Shown here in pieces: positions 8,709 to 18,365 of a DNA stretch of 64,000 nucleotides. The notes below the pieces were generated by a model. It saw only the letters and a list, made by a program, of their open reading frames with translations. It did not search any database and was not told the DNA's origin. Position 1 is the first letter of the stretch. Every line of letters begins with the position of its first letter. The translations under genes were made by a program, and so were the position numbers. This DNA is from Haladaptatus sp. QDMS2 (GTDB taxonomy: Archaea > Halobacteriota > Halobacteria > Halobacteriales > Halococcaceae): the NCBI RefSeq assembly GCF_029338295.1, contig NZ_CP119792.1, positions 310,001-374,000 of the forward strand, written 5' to 3'.

Positions 8709-10808
8709 ATGTCACGCAGTACCAGGAGTAGCCTCGCCAGTGTACGTATCGGAGTGGACGTCGGCGGGACGAACACCGACCTGATTCTCGTCACGGAGGA
8801 CGACGAGTTCATCCACAAGACGCCCTCGACACCCGACCCATCGGATTCGACGGTGACCGGAATCGTCGAACTTTGCGAGCTTGCGGGCGTTGCCCCGAGT
8901 TCGGTGGAACAGATTTTACACGGCACGACCGTCGCCACGAACGCCTTGCTCGAACACGAGGGGGCAGAAACCGGGATGCTCACGACTCGCGGATTCAGAG
9001 ACGTTATCCACATCGGCCGCCACCGCAAGCCACACAGTTTCTCACTCCAGCAGACGATTCAGTGGCAGGAACAACCCATCGTCAAACGACGCCATCGAAA
9101 GGAAGTCACCGAACGAATCCAGCCGCCAGGCGACGTGGTCACCCCGCTCGACGAAGACGACGTGTTGAACGCGGTGGAGGAACTCGTCGAAGACGGTGTC
9201 GAGTCGGTCGCCGTTTGCTATCTCCACTCGTACCTGAACGGAGACCACGAAGCTCGGACGAAGGAACTCATCGAGGAGCACTACCCCGACCTGTTCGTCT
9301 CCACCTCTCACGAGGTCATCTCGCAGTTCCGCGAATTCGAGCGGTTCACGACGACGGCGATTAACGCCCGCCTCGCGCCGGTGATGTCCACGTACCTTTC
9401 GCGACTGGAGCGACGACTCGGTGAGGAGGGGTTCGACGCGGAAATCCTCATCATGCAATCGAACGGCGGGATGGCAAGCCTCCAAAACGTGGCCGAACAG
9501 CCGGTGACGACGCTCGTCTCTGGGCCGGCGGCGGGCGTCCTCTCCGCGGAGTTCGAGGGCAAGCACGTCGGCAAACCGAACCTCATCATGCTCGACATGG
9601 GCGGGACGAGCGCGGACATCTCCGTCGTTCCCGGCCGGGTGCTCGAACGCGACCCGCGAGACAGCAAGGTGGGCGGCTATCCGGCGATCGTCCCCATGCT
9701 CGACATCGCTACCATCGGTGCTGGCGGTGGTTCTATCGCCTGGTTCGACGGCGCGATGGGATTCAACGTCGGGCCGAAGAGCGCGGGTGCCAATCCCGGC
9801 CCGGTGTGTTATGGCCGGGGCAACGACCAGCCGACGACGACCGACGCCCAACTCACCCTCGGGCGTATCGATCCCAACTCGTTCCTCGGCGGCACACTTG
9901 ACCTCGACCACAAAGCGGCGGTAACCGCCATCCAGACGCAGCTCTGTGACCGCGTCGACCAGGAACGGTTCTCGACACCCGAACACGCCGCGCTCGCCAC
10001 GCTCGAAGTGGCGAACACGAACATGTACCGGGCGATTCGCGAACAGACCGTCCAGCGCGGATACGACCCCCGCGAGTACACGATGGTTGCCTTCGGCGGT
10101 GCGGGACCGATGCACGCCGCGAGCATCGCAGAACAACTGGAGATGTCGAACGTCCTGATTCCGCCGTCGCCCGGTATCGCGTCGGCGCGTGGCCTGCTCA
10201 CGGGCAACGTGAAGTACGACTTCCAGCAGACGGTGAGCCAGCGCCTCGAAACGGTCGAAGCCGACTACATCGACGAGGCGTTCGACCGCCTCGAAACGAA
10301 CGGGCGCGACCAACTCTTGCGCGACGAAATCGACGAATCCCGGTGGGAGTTCAGACGGACTATCGACTGTCTCTACGAGGGACAGGGTTACGAACTGAGC
10401 ATCGACTTCGAGGGCACGGATGGCGACTGGCACGCTCGAATGCGCGAGAAGTTCGAACAGAAACACGAAGCCGAGTACGGCCACTACTTCGAGGCGGACC
10501 CGGTTGTCATGCTCAACCTTCGCGTGACCGCAATCGGGGACATCCACTCCTACGAACCGCTCGACGTCGAGGCAGGTGACGAGAATCCGGCGGCGGCACA
10601 GACGACCGAAACGACGGTCTACTTCGGCGATTCGGCCGCACCCGAGGAACTGACCGTCCCGCGCTACGACCGCGAGAAACTGGCGGTGGGGAACGTCGTC
10701 ACCGGCCCGGCCATCGTCGACGAGTTCGACAGCACCGTCGTCGTCAATCCGGGTTGGACGGCCACGGTGTTACAGAACGGTGCAATCGAACTGCGGAGAG
10801 AGCCATGA
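8709..10808 (+). CDS. hyuA: Hydantoinase/oxoprolinase family protein, subunit A
   Basis: This is the ATP-binding half of an N-methylhydantoinase/oxoprolinase-type ring-opening enzyme, about 699 residues. The N-terminus has the ASKHA-like phosphate motif RIGVDVGGTNTDLILV, then HGTTVATNALLE, GPAAGVLSAEF, LDMGGTSADISVV and GAGGGSIAW, all hallmarks of HyuA. The family couples ATP hydrolysis to opening of hydantoin, 5-oxoproline or related amide rings. The ATG at 8709 is preferred to one at 8679, because the protein's first motif follows closely and a TATA-like stretch around 8673-8681 places the RNA start near it. Its stop overlaps the hyuB start (ATGA), so the two are translationally coupled. 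Confidence 0.92.
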   Translation: MSRSTRSSLASVRIGVDVGGTNTDLILVTEDDEFIHKTPSTPDPSDSTVTGIVELCELAGVAPSSVEQILHGTTVATNALLEHEGAETGMLTTRGFRDVIHIGRHRKPHSFSLQQTIQWQEQPIVKRRHRKEVTERIQPPGDVVTPLDEDDVLNAVEELVEDGVESVAVCYLHSYLNGDHEARTKELIEEHYPDLFVSTSHEVISQFREFERFTTTAINARLAPVMSTYLSRLERRLGEEGFDAEILIMQSNGGMASLQNVAEQPVTTLVSGPAAGVLSAEFEGKHVGKPNLIMLDMGGTSADISVVPGRVLERDPRDSKVGGYPAIVPMLDIATIGAGGGSIAWFDGAMGFNVGPKSAGANPGPVCYGRGNDQPTTTDAQLTLGRIDPNSFLGGTLDLDHKAAVTAIQTQLCDRVDQERFSTPEHAALATLEVANTNMYRAIREQTVQRGYDPREYTMVAFGGAGPMHAASIAEQLEMSNVLIPPSPGIASARGLLTGNVKYDFQQTVSQRLETVEADYIDEAFDRLETNGRDQLLRDEIDESRWEFRRTIDCLYEGQGYELSIDFEGTDGDWHARMREKFEQKHEAEYGHYFEADPVVMLNLRVTAIGDIHSYEPLDVEAGDENPAAAQTTETTVYFGDSAAPEELTVPRYDREKLAVGNVVTGPAIVDEFDSTVVVNPGWTATVLQNGAIELRREP

Positions 10809-12622
10809 GTCAAGACCACCCAAAAACCGACGACCAGACCGTACAGACCAGCGCGACCGAAATCCTGAAAGGCAGGAATATCGACCCCGTGACGATGCAG
10901 GTCATCGGCGGGGAACTCGACACCATCGCCCAGGAGATGGGCTACAAACTCATCCGGTCTTCGTACTCCTCGATTATCAGGGAGAGCGAGGACATGGGCG
11001 CGGGCATCTTCACGACGGATTGTCGGGAGCTCTGTGAGAGTGACTCGACACCGATGCACGTCGGGTCGCTCATCGGCTACCTGCAGGGGATGTACGACAC
11101 CTTCGAAGAACGCGGCGTCGAACGCGAGGACATCATCAACGAAGGCGACGTGTTCATCCACAACCACCCCCACTACGGGGCGAGTCACTCGCCGGACATC
11201 GCCGTCGCGGTGCCCATCTTCTACGAGGGCGAGCACATCGCGTGGGCGGCGAACACGGCCCACCACCTTGACATCGGCTCTGCGACGCCCGGCCTCGCCA
11301 TCGACTTAGAGGACATGTACGCAGAGGGGAGCCTATTTCGGGCGACCAAGGTGTACGACCAGGGCGAGCGCGTGGACGAAATCTGGAACTTCATCCAGGA
11401 CAACGTCCGCACGCCACGCGAGGTCATCGGCGACCTGCAAGCCCAAATCTCCTCGTGCAACGTCGGCAAAGACCGCTACCTCGCGCTCGTCGAGAAGTAC
11501 GGGCTGGAGGAAATCCAGCTCGCGGGCGAGGCGCTCATGGACTACGCTGAGGCCCTACTTCGCAACGAAATCCGGAAGATTCCGGACGGCACGTACTACG
11601 CCGAGGACTATCTCGACGACGACGGGCGCAATCGCGGCAAGCGGCTGAAAATCGCCGTCGAAATTACCGTCGATGGCAGCGACATCACCGTGGACATGAG
11701 CAAGTCCGCAGACCAGACGCCGACAGGGTACAACATCCCGTTCCACGGCTCGACGGACGTGTGTATCTACTTCACCATCCGGTCGCTGCTGATGGACACC
11801 TTCGTCCGCGACGAATACCTGCCACAGAACTCCGGGACGTTCAAGCCCGTCCACCCGAAGGCGCGACCCGGCTGTATGTTCAACCCAACGCCGCCCACCT
11901 CTGCGTTCGCGCGCATCAATCAGGTGGACAAGATGAGCGACCTCATCATCAAGGCGCTCGCGGAGGCGCTTCCAGAGCGCGTCTGTGCCGGCACCTGCGG
12001 ACAGGTGTACTTCGTCAGCTACGGTGGGACGGACGACGCGGGTGACTACTGGGTGTACCTCGAAGTCAACGAGGGGTCCTACGGTGGCCGCCCCGCCGCA
12101 GACGGACTCGACGCGGTCGACGCACTCGTTCACAACACGAAAAACCGACCGGTCGAAGACATCGAACTCTCACACCCGATGCGCGTCGAACGATACCACC
12201 TCCGCGAGGACGGCCACGGCGCGGGCAAGCACCGCGGCGGCCACGGCATCGTCCGCGAGTCGCGCTTCCTCACGAACGCCGTGATGACGATGGAAGGCGA
12301 CGGGAACACCTACCGCCCGCACGGCCTGTTCGGCGGCGGCGAGGGAACCCACGGCGACCTCAAACACATCAAGGCCGACGGCGAGGTCATCGACCTCAAC
12401 TCGAAGGAATCCGGCTACAAGTTCGAACCCGGAGACCGCGTGCTCATCAAGACGGCCAGTGGCGGGGGCTACGGCAACCCACACGAGCGCCCGGCAGAGC
12501 AGGTGTACGCGGATTATCTCGATGGGCTCGTGTCAGTGGAAGCCGCCCGCGACGACTACGGCGTCGTCATCAAAGACGACGAACTCGACCTGGTGGCGAC
12601 GACGGACCTGCGCTCGTCCTGA
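10805..12622 (+). CDS. hyuB: Hydantoinase B/oxoprolinase family protein, subunit B
   Basis: This partner subunit of HyuA has 605 residues. The region DPVTMQVIGGELDTIAQEMG, then SDDMG-like ESEDMGAGIFT, and the C-terminal GGGEGTHGD and TASGGGYGNP segments are typical of HyuB proteins. HyuAB complexes hydrolyse N-methylhydantoin, hydantoin, 5-oxoproline, acetophenone-type or caprolactam-type substrates, depending on the clade. The start codon sits in the 4-base ATGA overlap with hyuA. The downstream MmgE/PrpD gene has its own promoter-like TATA element, so the hyuAB pair may be a separate unit. Confidence 0.92.
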   Translation: MSQDHPKTDDQTVQTSATEILKGRNIDPVTMQVIGGELDTIAQEMGYKLIRSSYSSIIRESEDMGAGIFTTDCRELCESDSTPMHVGSLIGYLQGMYDTFEERGVEREDIINEGDVFIHNHPHYGASHSPDIAVAVPIFYEGEHIAWAANTAHHLDIGSATPGLAIDLEDMYAEGSLFRATKVYDQGERVDEIWNFIQDNVRTPREVIGDLQAQISSCNVGKDRYLALVEKYGLEEIQLAGEALMDYAEALLRNEIRKIPDGTYYAEDYLDDDGRNRGKRLKIAVEITVDGSDITVDMSKSADQTPTGYNIPFHGSTDVCIYFTIRSLLMDTFVRDEYLPQNSGTFKPVHPKARPGCMFNPTPPTSAFARINQVDKMSDLIIKALAEALPERVCAGTCGQVYFVSYGGTDDAGDYWVYLEVNEGSYGGRPAADGLDAVDALVHNTKNRPVEDIELSHPMRVERYHLREDGHGAGKHRGGHGIVRESRFLTNAVMTMEGDGNTYRPHGLFGGGEGTHGDLKHIKADGEVIDLNSKESGYKFEPGDRVLIKTASGGGYGNPHERPAEQVYADYLDGLVSVEAARDDYGVVIKDDELDLVATTDLRSS

Positions 12623-12682
12623 GCCAGCACCGTGGCTACCGGTGACACAATCTTTTAGCCCCGGACCACCGAATCATGACCA

Positions 12683-14047
12683 ATGACCCAGTCGCCAGCG
12701 GAGCGCACGAAAACCCCAGAACATATCCTCGCGTCGTTCGTCACCAGATTGACCTACGAGCAGGTGCCAAAAGAATCGGTGGAGACCGTCGAACGCGCGT
12801 TCGTCGATACCGTCGGCGTCACGCTCGCCGGTGCAGTGGCCGACGCCGGAAAACGCGCCATCGCCATCGCGCAACCCGTCACCGCCGACGACGGCGGCGT
12901 AACTCTACTCGGAACCGGCCAGCAGGCCGCGCTGACTGACGCCGTCCTCGCCAACGGAACTGCGGGCCACGCCCTCGACTTCGACGACCTCTCGTGGGCG
13001 ATGGACGGCCACCCGAGCGTGCCCCTCGTCGCCCCCGCGCTCGCGCTGGCCGAGCAACTCGACGCGAGCGGCAAAGACGTGATTACGGCGTTCGCCGCGG
13101 GATTCGAGGCCGAGTGCTACATCGCAGAGCCGGTGAGTCCGGCCCACTACGAACAGGGCTGGCACCCGACCGCGACGTTCGGAACGTTCGGGGCCGCGGC
13201 GACGGCGGCCCACCTGCTCGGCCTCGACGCCGAGGCGACCGAGCGCGCGCTCAACATCGCCGCGTCGATGCCGTCTGGCCTGAAACGCAACTTCGGGTCG
13301 ATGACCAAGCCCCTCCACGCCGGACTCGCCGGGCGCTCTGGCGTCACCGCGGCGAGATTGGCGGCAGAGGGGTTCACCGCGGACGACGCCGCAATCAGCG
13401 GGGCGCGTGGCTTCTGGGACCGGTACGGCGACGGCGCGACCCGGGTGGCCGACCCGCCGGGCGACCCGTGGCGACTCGTCGAAACGGGAATTAGCATCAA
13501 GGCCTACCCCTGTTGCTATTTCACCCACACGAGCATCGCCGCGGCCCAGCAGCTGGTCGAAGACCACGCCATCGTGCCGGCGGACGTAGAACGCATTCGA
13601 ACGGTCACGTCGCGGGGTGCGGGCGACGCGCTCGTCCACCCGATTCCCGAAACGGAACTGGAGGCGAAGTTCTCGATGGAGTACGCCCTCGCCTGTGGGG
13701 TGGCCAGTGACCGCATCGGCCTCGCCACGTTCGAGCCAGCGACCATCCGCGACCCCACCATCCAGCAGGTACGCGAACGCGCCGTCTTCGAGGTAGACGA
13801 ATCGCTTCCCTACAAGTCGAATCTGGCGACAGTCACGCTGACGACGACCGCCGGAGAGACCTACGAGGCGACGCTCGAAGAACCACCCGGAACGCCGAAC
13901 AACCCGCTCACTGAGGCGGAGCTGCGGGCGAAGTTCGTGGACTGTGCGACGAGAGCAGTGGAAGAATCAGTGGCAGCGGACACGTTCGAGCGGTTGCTCT
14001 CACTGCGCGACCAAGCGAGCGTTCGTGATATCCTCGCCGTGCTCTGA
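12683..14047 (+). CDS. MmgE/PrpD family protein
   Basis: This is a member of the MmgE/PrpD family (2-methylcitrate dehydratase, cis-aconitate decarboxylase, iminodisuccinate epimerase fold) of 454 residues, the usual length. The helical domain with FVDTVGVTLAG and NGTAGHALDFDDLSW is at residues 35-105, and SIKAYPCCYFTH is in the second half. In bacteria, members occur next to hydantoinase and aspartate-derived pathways, where they act as lyases, dehydratases or epimerases on small dicarboxylates. The ATG at 12683 is about 27 bases from a TTTTAG element at 12653-12658; another ATG seven bases upstream is out of frame. It converges with the NodB-fold hydrolase gene. Confidence 0.88.
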   Translation: MTQSPAERTKTPEHILASFVTRLTYEQVPKESVETVERAFVDTVGVTLAGAVADAGKRAIAIAQPVTADDGGVTLLGTGQQAALTDAVLANGTAGHALDFDDLSWAMDGHPSVPLVAPALALAEQLDASGKDVITAFAAGFEAECYIAEPVSPAHYEQGWHPTATFGTFGAAATAAHLLGLDAEATERALNIAASMPSGLKRNFGSMTKPLHAGLAGRSGVTAARLAAEGFTADDAAISGARGFWDRYGDGATRVADPPGDPWRLVETGISIKAYPCCYFTHTSIAAAQQLVEDHAIVPADVERIRTVTSRGAGDALVHPIPETELEAKFSMEYALACGVASDRIGLATFEPATIRDPTIQQVRERAVFEVDESLPYKSNLATVTLTTTAGETYEATLEEPPGTPNNPLTEAELRAKFVDCATRAVEESVAADTFERLLSLRDQASVRDILAVL

Positions 14048-14075
14048 GCGCGGTCGAAAGAAAATAGTCGTTAGG

Positions 14076-14915
14076 TTAGTTTTCGTCTCTGAACTCGCTC
14101 GCGACGGTGTCCATCTCTTTGAACTCGACGTCGGGCTTGGTCTGCATGTGCTGGATGAGTTGTTCGAGGCGCATGATACGGTGAGCCTGCCCGATGACCT
14201 GCGGGTGCATCGTGAGGATGAACACGCCGTTGTCGATGTTGTCGTACATCCAGTCGAACTGGTCGTACCAGCGCTGGAAGATGGAGTCCTCGCTCACGTA
14301 GCCCATCCGGTGGGGGCGGGCCCAGGTGAAGGTAAAGGGTGGCCAGTCGTCGCGCTGCCAGGAGACGGGGAGTTCGACGATGTCGGTGGGTTCACCGCGG
14401 TCGTAGGGGCCGTCTGGTGGAGCGCTCCACCCACCGTAGACGTAGTGGGGTTTGAAGTCGGAGGCCATCTTGCTCGAATCCCATTCGATGCCGATGTCCT
14501 CTAAAATGTCGAGGGTGTTCGCAGAGAAGTCCCAGGCTGGCGACCGGTAGCCGGTCGGTTTGCGCCCGGTGAGGTCGACGATGCAGTCCACGGCGCGTTC
14601 GACGTCGGCGCGTTCGTCCTCTTCGGATTCGAACGTTGCCGGGCCGGTGTGACTCCATCCGTGGTGCTGGATGTCGTACCCGCGGTCCCACACCTCGCCG
14701 CTGATTTCCGGGAAGCTGTCGATGGTGTGACCCGGAATGAACCAGGTCGCCGGAATGTCGTATTTGTCGTGAAGGTCGAGCAATCGCGGGGCTCCGACTT
14801 CCGCGCCGAATACGCCTCGGGAGTGTCTGGTCGGCATGTCCCACGAATCGTAGGACCACAGCCAGGTCGATACGGCGTCAAAATCGTACGATAGGCAAAC
14901 GGTAGCTTTTGGCAT
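14076..14915 (-). CDS. NodB-fold polysaccharide deacetylase-like hydrolase (possibly a ring amidohydrolase)
   Basis: This metal-dependent hydrolase has the NodB fold, 279 residues. The metal-site Asp residues lie in SYDFDA (Asp11/Asp13) and the metal His pair is HHGWSH (His85-x3-His89); YRSPAWDFS and TMHPQVIGQ mark later catalytic motifs. The S-x-DFD start, the size and the lack of a signal peptide fit the intracellular PuuE allantoinase and cyclic-imide hydrolase branch rather than secreted chitin deacetylases. It is last in a minus-strand series (aminotransferase, amidase, dihydropyrimidinase, chaperonin, this gene), which supports a role in cyclic amide opening. Its own TATA-like element lies about 27 bases from the ATG. 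Confidence 0.82.
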   Translation of the reverse strand: MPKATVCLSYDFDAVSTWLWSYDSWDMPTRHSRGVFGAEVGAPRLLDLHDKYDIPATWFIPGHTIDSFPEISGEVWDRGYDIQHHGWSHTGPATFESEEDERADVERAVDCIVDLTGRKPTGYRSPAWDFSANTLDILEDIGIEWDSSKMASDFKPHYVYGGWSAPPDGPYDRGEPTDIVELPVSWQRDDWPPFTFTWARPHRMGYVSEDSIFQRWYDQFDWMYDNIDNGVFILTMHPQVIGQAHRIMRLEQLIQHMQTKPDVEFKEMDTVASEFRDEN

Positions 14916-15080
14916 ACGTCAGGCTACAGTTCTCAGCGATATCGGTTAAACCTTTCCAGAGCTATCACTATTCCGCCAATTATCGCTCAGTCGAAAATTG
15001 CCGGTTACGAACCTGAACCTCGTGAAAACAGACGTGAAAATCAGACAACAAACGCGAGCCGGTAGGTGTGTGTCGGTGAA

Positions 15081-16850
15081 CTAGGTGTCCCACCGGGTCC
15101 CGGGATTCTCTTCGAGGTGGTCTAAGTGCTTCTCCGCCCGGTCGTCGTAGATGGAATCGCCTGGGCCGAGCGGTTCCTTCGTGAACGTCGCGTCGATGGC
15201 GTCGTCCACCCGCAAGATGAGGTCTGCAACTTCGGTTGCGGAGACGAGCAGTCGGTGCTTGTAGGCGGTCGGGTCGAGCACGCCCGCCGCTGTCGCGTCG
15301 GTGATCTCACCCGCAGGATAGACGAACCCGAGTGCCGTCTCGCCACCCGCGCGCGCCGCACGAAGGTCGGCCAGCATCGAGAGCCGGTCGTAGCCACCAT
15401 TGTAGACGAGCGTCCCGACCACGCGTTCGAGGGCGTCGGCGAAGGATTCGACCGCGAGTTGGGCGCGGCCATCAACTGCGCGAGCGGACTCTCGGACTGC
15501 CGCCGCCATCGTGAGTTCGATTGCGCCACCACCCGGAACCACGCCGGGCCGAGCCGCGCCTTCACCCCGAGCGGCGGCGAGTGCGGCGGCCGCTTTTCGA
15601 ACTTCTGTGGCGGCCTGCGTCGCGGGTTGCCCAGACACCCCGTGGACGACGGCGGAGACACCCGTTGCCTCGGGGCAGTCGTCGATGACGATCATGTAGC
15701 GGTTCTTCCGGCGGCCCCGGCGCGGGTCGATGCGAACCTCTGAGACGCTCCCCGCGAACCCGAGGTCGGCAGCGGAGACGTCGCCCGGATGGCGGACGAG
15801 CGCGGCTCCCGTCGCCCGTGCGCACTGCTTCATTTCGAGCGGACTCACCCCGCGAACGGCGAGGATGTCCGCGTCGGCGAGGAGGCGCTGGTACGCCTGA
15901 TTGATGCCCAACCGCGTGACTACGACGTCCACCCCGAGCGAGACGTAGTGGTCTACGAGCGCCCGGCGGGTTGCGGCCTGGTGGTCACGAACCGCGTCGA
16001 GTTTGTCGAGCGAATCGAGTTTCAGCGTGGCGTCTTCGTCCCACTCCGGGTCCTGCAGGCCGCCGGTGGTGTGCCCGTCGAGCAACAACACGGTGGCGTC
16101 CTCGACTCGGCGGGGCATCTCGTCGTTCGCCCGCGTGTTCCGGTCGAGAACCGCGCCGCGAAATAGCCGCGAGTCGGCAAGCGACCCTGATCCGAGACAA
16201 CGGACGGTGAACGTCTCCTCGGTCGGGCGGCCGATTCGGTCTACGGCCTCCACGGCGAGTGCCGCCCACGAGTCGGCGAGGCCGCCAATGTCGTTACCCG
16301 TCATTGCGGTTCTGGCGACGGCGGCCGCCGCCCAGTCTGCGTCCTCGAACGACGAGAGCGAGCGGGATTCTGCGGCGAGCGCCGCCAGCGCCCGGTCCAT
16401 CGCGAGCGCGTAGCCGTGCCGGATGTCGTAGGAATGGAGTCCCAGTTCGAGTAACTCCTCCGCGTTCGAGAGCAATGCCGCCGTCAGGACGACGCCCCCG
16501 GAGACGCCGTCCGGGATGTCCTGTCCCTCGATGGACGTGTCGCCGGGGCGCTCTGGGCCGAGAATTCGCGTGACGATGGGCGCGACGGGGTGTTCCATCG
16601 GCAGTGCGTTCAACAGCGTTGCGCCGTCGTTTGCGACGGTGTAGTCGTCCGTGGCGGGGACGCCCTTGTTCTCGGGTTGGTCGCGTGTCGCGAGTCGGTT
16701 GACGACGAGTTTGTCGCTCGACCGGGGACCGAGGGTCGATGCCAACACGTCCGCCATCGCCTGGACGGCGATGCAGTTCGCCTGGGGAAACTGCGGAACT
16801 GGCTCTTCGGCCTCGTCCCCGGCAGGTGGCCGGGTTTGTACGCTACTCAT
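15081..16850 (-). CDS. Divergent thermosome-like (TCP-1/cpn60) protein with altered ATPase residues
   Basis: This is a group II chaperonin homologue of 589 residues, somewhat longer than ordinary thermosome subunits (about 550). Conserved marks are TLGPRSSDK (39-47), VANDGATLL (72-80) and VPGGGAIEL (438-446). Two ATPase motifs are altered. The usual GDGTTT is PDGVSGG (113-119), and the Asp conserved across group I and II chaperonins just before VPGGGA (D-A-L) is Ala422 in KAAAAL. The Gly/Met-rich tail is absent. A TATA-like element lies about 27 bases from the start. The gene sits between dihydropyrimidinase and a NodB hydrolase on the same strand, so it may serve the cluster's enzymes rather than general folding. 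ATPase loss is inferred from alignment by eye. Confidence 0.87.
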   Translation of the reverse strand: MSSVQTRPPAGDEAEEPVPQFPQANCIAVQAMADVLASTLGPRSSDKLVVNRLATRDQPENKGVPATDDYTVANDGATLLNALPMEHPVAPIVTRILGPERPGDTSIEGQDIPDGVSGGVVLTAALLSNAEELLELGLHSYDIRHGYALAMDRALAALAAESRSLSSFEDADWAAAAVARTAMTGNDIGGLADSWAALAVEAVDRIGRPTEETFTVRCLGSGSLADSRLFRGAVLDRNTRANDEMPRRVEDATVLLLDGHTTGGLQDPEWDEDATLKLDSLDKLDAVRDHQAATRRALVDHYVSLGVDVVVTRLGINQAYQRLLADADILAVRGVSPLEMKQCARATGAALVRHPGDVSAADLGFAGSVSEVRIDPRRGRRKNRYMIVIDDCPEATGVSAVVHGVSGQPATQAATEVRKAAAALAAARGEGAARPGVVPGGGAIELTMAAAVRESARAVDGRAQLAVESFADALERVVGTLVYNGGYDRLSMLADLRAARAGGETALGFVYPAGEITDATAAGVLDPTAYKHRLLVSATEVADLILRVDDAIDATFTKEPLGPGDSIYDDRAEKHLDHLEENPGTRWDT

Positions 16851-16904
16851 CTACCATCATGTTACTCCGTACCAATAAAAGAGTGTTCCCCCGCAGGTCG
16901 CGAT

Positions 16905-18284
16905 TCAGACGCTCCAGTCGGGAAGTTCGCGCGCGACGAACTGACCGTGGCCGGGCTTGCCGACGACTTCGCCGTCCTTCGCGACGCACTCGCCGCGGAC
17001 GAACGTCTGTTTGACCCGCCCGGTCACTTCGCGGCCCTCGTAGATGGAGAAGTCCGCCGCAGAGGCGTTGTCTTCGGCCGTGATGGTGTACGTCTCGTTC
17101 GGGTCGAACAGGACGATGTCTGCGTCGGTTCCGGGGTCGAGGGTTCCCTTCCGCGGCATGCCGAACGTCTCGGCGGGGTAGGTACTCATCACGCGGACGA
17201 GGAACGGGTAGGACAGGCCGCGGTTGTTCACCGCCTCGTCGTGGACGACCGGCAGACTGGCTTGCAGGCCGTTCGCGCCGAACGTGCTCTCCCACCAGTT
17301 ATCGACGTTCTTCCCTTCGAGTTTGTAACCACAATGGTCGGTCGAGACCACGCCAAGCGTGCCCTTCGTCAGGTGTTCGAACATCGCCTCGTTGTCGTCG
17401 GGCTTGCGAATCGGCGGGGCAATCATCGCCTGGTTGCCGAGGTCGGCGTAGATCGAGTCGTCGAGGACGAGGTAGTGCGTACACGTCTCCCCGCGAACCA
17501 GCGACCCGTCGACCTGGAACTGTTCGATCACGTCCGCCGATTTCCGGCAGCTGGTGTGGATGCCGTAGTACTTCGCGCCCGCTTCGGTGGCCATGCGCAC
17601 CGCGTCCTCTGCGGCCATCGCCTCGGCATAGTCGGGGCGGGACTGGGGATACCACGTCGGGTCGCCCTTGCCCTCTTCTTTGAACTGCGCGGTCAGTTCG
17701 TCGCAGACGTCTGGGTCTTCCGTGTGGAACACGCCAACCGCGTCGAGTTCGGCGATGCGCTTCAGGACGGAGTTCATGAACCCGTTGTCCAGACCGATTT
17801 CGTAGGCGGTGAACATCTTGAACGAGGTGACGCCAGCCTCCACCGCTTCTTCGAGTTCGTCGATGACGGCGGGGTCCTGGCGGGTGAGTGCCCCGTGGAC
17901 GCTGTAATCGACGATTGCCTTCTTGCCTTTCTCCTGTTTCTCCGCGATACCCTCCATGAGGGTTCCCTCCTCCTCGTAGTTGCTCAACTCGCCGACCCAC
18001 GCCTGCCACGCGAAGTCGATGTACGTGGTGACGCCGCCGAGGGCCGCCGCGCTGGTTCCTGTCTCGTACGTATCGACCGAGAAGTGGTCCTCGATGTGGA
18101 CGTGCGGGTCGATGATGCCTGGCATGACGAGCAGGCCGGACGCATCGACGACCTCCGTCGCCTCGGGCATATTCTCGTCGCGGCCGACGGCGACGATTTC
18201 TCCGTTGTCGATGGCGATACTCGCGTCGAACACGTCGGTCGACGTGACGAGCGTCCCCCCGCTGATGACTGTGTCTACAGGCAT
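16905..18284 (-). CDS. Dihydropyrimidinase/D-hydantoinase
   Basis: This cyclic amidohydrolase has 459 residues from the ATG at 18282-18284; an in-frame GTG 21 bases upstream is less likely. Metal ligands are evident: the PHVHIED pair near residues 67-69, a lysine in TSFKMFTAYE (the carbamylated Lys position), YGIHTSCRKS, ETCTHYL and the Asp in VVSTDHCGY. The enzyme opens hydantoin or dihydropyrimidine rings reversibly to N-carbamyl amino acids, which the M20 hydrolase at 3813-5048 could then decarbamoylate. A CTTTTTGTAG element about 25 bases upstream serves as the promoter. The gene is between the amidase and chaperonin genes on the same strand. Confidence 0.93.
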   Translation of the reverse strand: MPVDTVISGGTLVTSTDVFDASIAIDNGEIVAVGRDENMPEATEVVDASGLLVMPGIIDPHVHIEDHFSVDTYETGTSAAALGGVTTYIDFAWQAWVGELSNYEEEGTLMEGIAEKQEKGKKAIVDYSVHGALTRQDPAVIDELEEAVEAGVTSFKMFTAYEIGLDNGFMNSVLKRIAELDAVGVFHTEDPDVCDELTAQFKEEGKGDPTWYPQSRPDYAEAMAAEDAVRMATEAGAKYYGIHTSCRKSADVIEQFQVDGSLVRGETCTHYLVLDDSIYADLGNQAMIAPPIRKPDDNEAMFEHLTKGTLGVVSTDHCGYKLEGKNVDNWWESTFGANGLQASLPVVHDEAVNNRGLSYPFLVRVMSTYPAETFGMPRKGTLDPGTDADIVLFDPNETYTITAEDNASAADFSIYEGREVTGRVKQTFVRGECVAKDGEVVGKPGHGQFVARELPDWSV

Positions 18285-18365
18285 ATCTATGTCAACTCGT
18301 GACACTACAAAAAGGTTCTCAGAGGTGGCTGAATACCGTCAGGAATCGGGTGAATGGTAAACCGC

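Noticed and set aside
9042-10547. Long minus-strand open frame opposite hyuA
   Set aside because: Antisense shadow of hyuA; the plus strand encodes all HyuA motifs and its product is acidic as expected for a haloarchaeon.
16590-18302. Long plus-strand open frame opposite the dihydropyrimidinase
   Set aside because: Antisense shadow; the minus strand carries intact metal-binding motifs of dihydropyrimidinase.
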